Of a DNA stretch of 64,000 nucleotides, positions 61,829 through 64,000 are shown piece by piece. The stretch is from Mycobacterium sp. ITM-2016-00318. GTDB lineage: Bacteria; Actinomycetota; Actinomycetes; Mycobacteriales; Mycobacteriaceae. The notes below the pieces were generated by a model. The model did no database searches and had not been told where the DNA came from. It saw only the letters and a list, made by a program, of their open reading frames with translations. Position 1 is the stretch's first letter; the number at the start of each line of letters is the position of its first letter. The stretch spans positions 310,001 through 374,000 of the forward strand of contig NZ_CP134400.1 of the NCBI RefSeq assembly GCF_002968285.2. Reading direction: 5' to 3'. A program made the translations under genes and the position numbers.

Positions 61829-62914
61829 TTATCCGATACCAGCACCGAACATCAGCCCGAGCGCGTACGTGATGGCGGCCGCGCCATAGCCGATCAGCAA
61901 TTGGCGTAGCGCGCGTCGCAGGGGTGGTCCCCCTGACAGCAGTCCGACGATAACCCCGGTGGCCAGCAGCGTCACGCCGACCAGTCCTGCCGACAGGCCG
62001 ATTGCCACGGTGCCATGCAGTCCGAACAAGAACGGCAAGACTGGAATCAATGCTCCTGAGGCGAAGCAGCAGAAACTGGACAGTCCTGCAATGAGCCCGC
62101 TGCCGACGGCCTCGTGGGGGTCATCACGTGCCGCTTCGTCGATCGAGCCGGTGTCGCCGCTGCCCAGCGTCCTCAAGACCTCTTCCGCCTTGGTGCCAGC
62201 CTCGGCCTCACTCATTCCACGCGCGCGGTACACCAACGCCAGCTCGTTGGCTTCGACATCCAGCTGGGGAAGCGCAGCACCGGCCTGCGGGTTCGGTGTC
62301 GAGGCTTCGAGCAGTTCACGCTGCGAGCGCACCGAGACGTATTCGCCGGCACCCATGGACAACGCTCCGGCCAGCAGTCCGGCCATCCCGGTCGCCAGCA
62401 AGGTGTGGGTGCTCACGCCGGTAGCGCTGACGCCCAGCACCAGCGCCAGGTTGCTGACCAAGCCATCGTTGGCGCCGAACACCGCGGCACGAAATGCGCC
62501 GGAGAGCCGACTGCGTCCGCGGGCGGCTAGTGCGCGCACGACCTCCTCGTGCACACGCTCGTCAGCGGCCATCCTGGGCGTCGCGTCGGCGTCGCTCTCA
62601 TACGTCGACCGGGCTTCTGCGCGCTGCGCCAACGCGAGGACGAACACGGACCCGAAGTGGCGGGCCAAAAAGCCAAGCGCTCGCGTCCGCAGCAACGGTC
62701 GGTGCGGCGTGCCGACGTACGGACCCAAAAGATCGAGCCAATGCTGCTCATGACGGGCTTCGGCATCAGCAAGCGCCAGGAGAATCTCGCGATCGGCACC
62801 GGTGCTTCGCTGCGCGAGATCACGGTAGATCGCTGCCTCAGCGCGTTCGTCTGCCAGATGTTGTCGCCAGCGACGCAGATCCGAACGCGAGGGAGCTAAT
62901 CGTTGAGCACTCAC
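61829..62914 (-). CDS. Ferritin-like plus VIT1/CCC1 membrane protein (MbfA type)
   Basis: 361 residues. Residues 1-140 are a rubrerythrin/ferritin-like domain: HLADERAEAAIYRDLAQRST (first Glu ligand), LADAEARHEQHWLDLLGPYV (E-x-x-H pair), and ADERVHEEVVRALAARGR near 117. Residues 140-361 are a VIT1-type transporter with five helices (RAAVFGANDGLVSNLALVLG, SMGAGEYVSVRSQRELLEAS, GLIAGLSSFCCFASGALIPV). Such proteins export or detoxify iron or manganese across the membrane. A 7-bp palindrome lies ~25 bases upstream of the start. ATG at 62914 is used. Confidence 0.87.
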   Translation of the reverse strand: MSAQRLAPSRSDLRRWRQHLADERAEAAIYRDLAQRSTGADREILLALADAEARHEQHWLDLLGPYVGTPHRPLLRTRALGFLARHFGSVFVLALAQRAEARSTYESDADATPRMAADERVHEEVVRALAARGRSRLSGAFRAAVFGANDGLVSNLALVLGVSATGVSTHTLLATGMAGLLAGALSMGAGEYVSVRSQRELLEASTPNPQAGAALPQLDVEANELALVYRARGMSEAEAGTKAEEVLRTLGSGDTGSIDEAARDDPHEAVGSGLIAGLSSFCCFASGALIPVLPFLFGLHGTVAIGLSAGLVGVTLLATGVIVGLLSGGPPLRRALRQLLIGYGAAAITYALGLMFGAGIG

Positions 62915-62938
62915 CAGTCCTCCCTCCGATGACAGCGC

Positions 62939-62958
62939 TTATTCCACTCGAGGAATAA
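62939..62958. promoter_or_regulatory. Palindrome TTATTCC-N6-GGAATAA upstream of the ferritin-VIT gene
   Basis: Perfect 7-bp inverted repeat, 25 bases before the ATG. AT-rich. It is not an IdeR box (TTAGGTTAG-type). Possible metal or stress regulator site. Confidence 0.5.
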
Positions 62959-63005
62959 CCCACTGTGTCACCGGACGACGCGGTAGCGCAGGTGGGCCAC
63001 TCCAG

Positions 63006-63024
63006 GCGCGGGAAGTACCCGCGC
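63006..63024 (-). terminator. Hairpin after the GT87 gene
   Basis: GCGCGGG-AAGTA-CCCGCGC, a perfect 7-bp stem with a 5-base loop, nine bases beyond the stop of the minus-strand gene. No U-run. Probable terminator. Confidence 0.6.
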
Positions 63025-63032
63025 GAGTTCGG

Positions 63033-64000
63033 CTAATGATCGCGGTAGAGCGGACCGATGCTCGCTCTCGGTCGACTGCCCTCCGCCATTGCGTCAATGC
63101 CGATCGTTGCGGCCGCTGGATGCTGTCGTGCCCGCCAGAACGTGTACACGCTGCAGATGAGCACGATAGTAAGCGCTAGAAGGTAAGCGGCGGGCAGAAG
63201 CTGATCCCACGTCCCGGGGTGGCGCAAGGACATCAGACCTGCTTGTGGAGGCAAGCTTCGAGATGCGACGAACCACCCCCCGAAGATCGCCCCAAGCGTC
63301 CACATGGCCAGCGCCGCGACGCGCGAGCGGTGTACGTACCCGCGAAGCCCGAGATGGACAAGAAGCAGTGCGAACCACACCCAGTGGTGACTCCAGCTGA
63401 AGGGTGAAGCGGCGGCCGAGGTCATCCCCGCGATGGCGACGCCCAAGAGCAAAAGACCGCGACGCCATGCCACCGCGGCGATGGCGATGGCGACGATCGC
63501 GAATACGACTGCGGCCACAGTGGGCCACGGCGTTGCCCACTCGAAGCGCTCGAGCAGTCCGGCCAGGCTGGTGTTCGCCAGAGGGTCGCTGGAGATCCGC
63601 CGTATGTCTTGGAAGTGCCCCTGCAGCCAGAAATCTCTGGAATCGACTGGCAGCAGGGCGAATCCGACGGCGATGGTGAAGATGAAGGTCAGTCCGGCGA
63701 CGGCTGCCTCGCGACGTCGCCCGGTTGCAACGAGAAAGACAATGAAGAGTGCGGGAGTCAGTTTGATGCCGGCGGCGATCCCGATACCTATCCCAGTCCA
63801 CCTGCGGGACGGTGGTGACAGCACGTCAGCGAGGACGATCGCCATCATGAGCAAATTGATCTGGCCGAGCTGCAGCGAAAGCCGGACAGGTTCCAGCCAG
63901 ACGATCGGAGCCATCAGAAGCGCCGTCAGCCCCCACACGCCGGTTGCGGTCCTGATTCCTGCAGCATTGAGCATCCGGCGGACCATGTAACCCACGCAGG
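63033..64000 (-). CDS. GT87-type (DUF2029) membrane mannosyltransferase, 5' end outside window
   Basis: At least 320 residues; the frame stays open to the window edge, so the N-terminus is missing. Eight or more hydrophobic segments. Family marks: LSLQLGQINLLMMAIVLADV and GIGIAAGIKLTPALFIVFLV, then ASPFSWSHHWVWFALLLVHL, typical of mycobacterial alpha-mannosyltransferases that use polyprenyl-phosphate mannose (PimE-like, Rv2181-like). The catalytic Asp expected in the first outer loop is not in the window. Acts at the outer face of the membrane on lipoglycans or related acceptors; the acceptor is unknown. Confidence 0.8.
   Translation of the reverse strand, partial: CVGYMVRRMLNAAGIRTATGVWGLTALLMAPIVWLEPVRLSLQLGQINLLMMAIVLADVLSPPSRRWTGIGIGIAAGIKLTPALFIVFLVATGRRREAAVAGLTFIFTIAVGFALLPVDSRDFWLQGHFQDIRRISSDPLANTSLAGLLERFEWATPWPTVAAVVFAIVAIAIAAVAWRRGLLLLGVAIAGMTSAAASPFSWSHHWVWFALLLVHLGLRGYVHRSRVAALAMWTLGAIFGGWFVASRSLPPQAGLMSLRHPGTWDQLLPAAYLLALTIVLICSVYTFWRARQHPAAATIGIDAMAEGSRPRASIGPLYRDH

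Noticed and set aside
1..64000. Prophage, integrase, transposase or IS ends
   Set aside because: No recombinase, transposase or phage structural gene was recognised; only 13E12-type HNH sequence has a repeat-like character.

Overview
The window looks like a mycobacterial chromosome (Mycobacterium or Mycolicibacterium). It is GC-rich, uses GTG and TTG starts, has many small exported or lipobox proteins, and carries the actinobacterial families FadD2/FadE6, Stf0, 13E12-type DUF222-HNH, AurF-like diiron enzymes and DUF4185. From memory of gene order, about 5-35 kb follows the M. tuberculosis order Rv0269c-Rv0270-Rv0271c-Rv0272c-Rv0273c-Rv0274-Rv0275c-Rv0276-Rv0281-Rv0293c-Rv0294-Rv0295c-Rv0296c-Rv0307c-Rv0308-Rv0309-Rv0310c-Rv0312-Rv0313, and an Rv0320-like gene lies near 44 kb. 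No database search was run; all Rv assignments rest on recognised protein features and order.

Layout. 1-5.8 kb: partial ThDP enzyme, small exported protein, TIGR03085 protein, flavin-independent-type MTHFR, GAP-family membrane protein, STAS protein and a stand-alone LigD-type polymerase (PolD2-like). 5.8-16.4 kb: lipid metabolism (fadD2, fadE6, hydrolase, VOC protein, TetR, DUF2236, methyltransferase), interrupted by three small secreted/membrane genes and a scar of LysR and amine-transaminase remnants. 16.4-22.5 kb: hydrolase, tam, then a sulfur unit on the minus strand (sulfatase, stf0, decayed cysD-N-C). 22.6-27.5 kb: DUF222-HNH gene, tandem hydrolase-cyclase pair, HNH and SnoaL remnants. 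27.4-35.8 kb: PAP2, PAP2-DGK, L,D-transpeptidase, FAD-Rieske oxidoreductase, membrane Hsp70-like protein, cupin. 35.7-45.5 kb: secreted DUF4185 protein (candidate arabinanase), lipoproteins, sedolisin, P450, SDR. 45.6-50.8 kb: an envelope locus with a sigma factor fused to a zinc-finger, membrane and proline-rich segment, proline-rich proteins and a second L,D-transpeptidase. 50.9-64 kb: AurF-like oxygenase plus methyltransferase, two DUF4239 proteins, Usp and permease, lipase pseudogene, ferritin-VIT protein and a GT87 transferase.

Two themes stand out. First, the ESX-3 locus, which lies between Rv0281 and Rv0293c in M. tuberculosis, is not at that position here: only 13 bases separate the two flanking genes. 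Second, ten broken genes or gene fragments were found by joining reading frames, including a cysD-cysN-cysC fossil translationally coupled to stf0. This points to ongoing gene loss. No tRNA, rRNA, CRISPR array or intact insertion sequence was seen.
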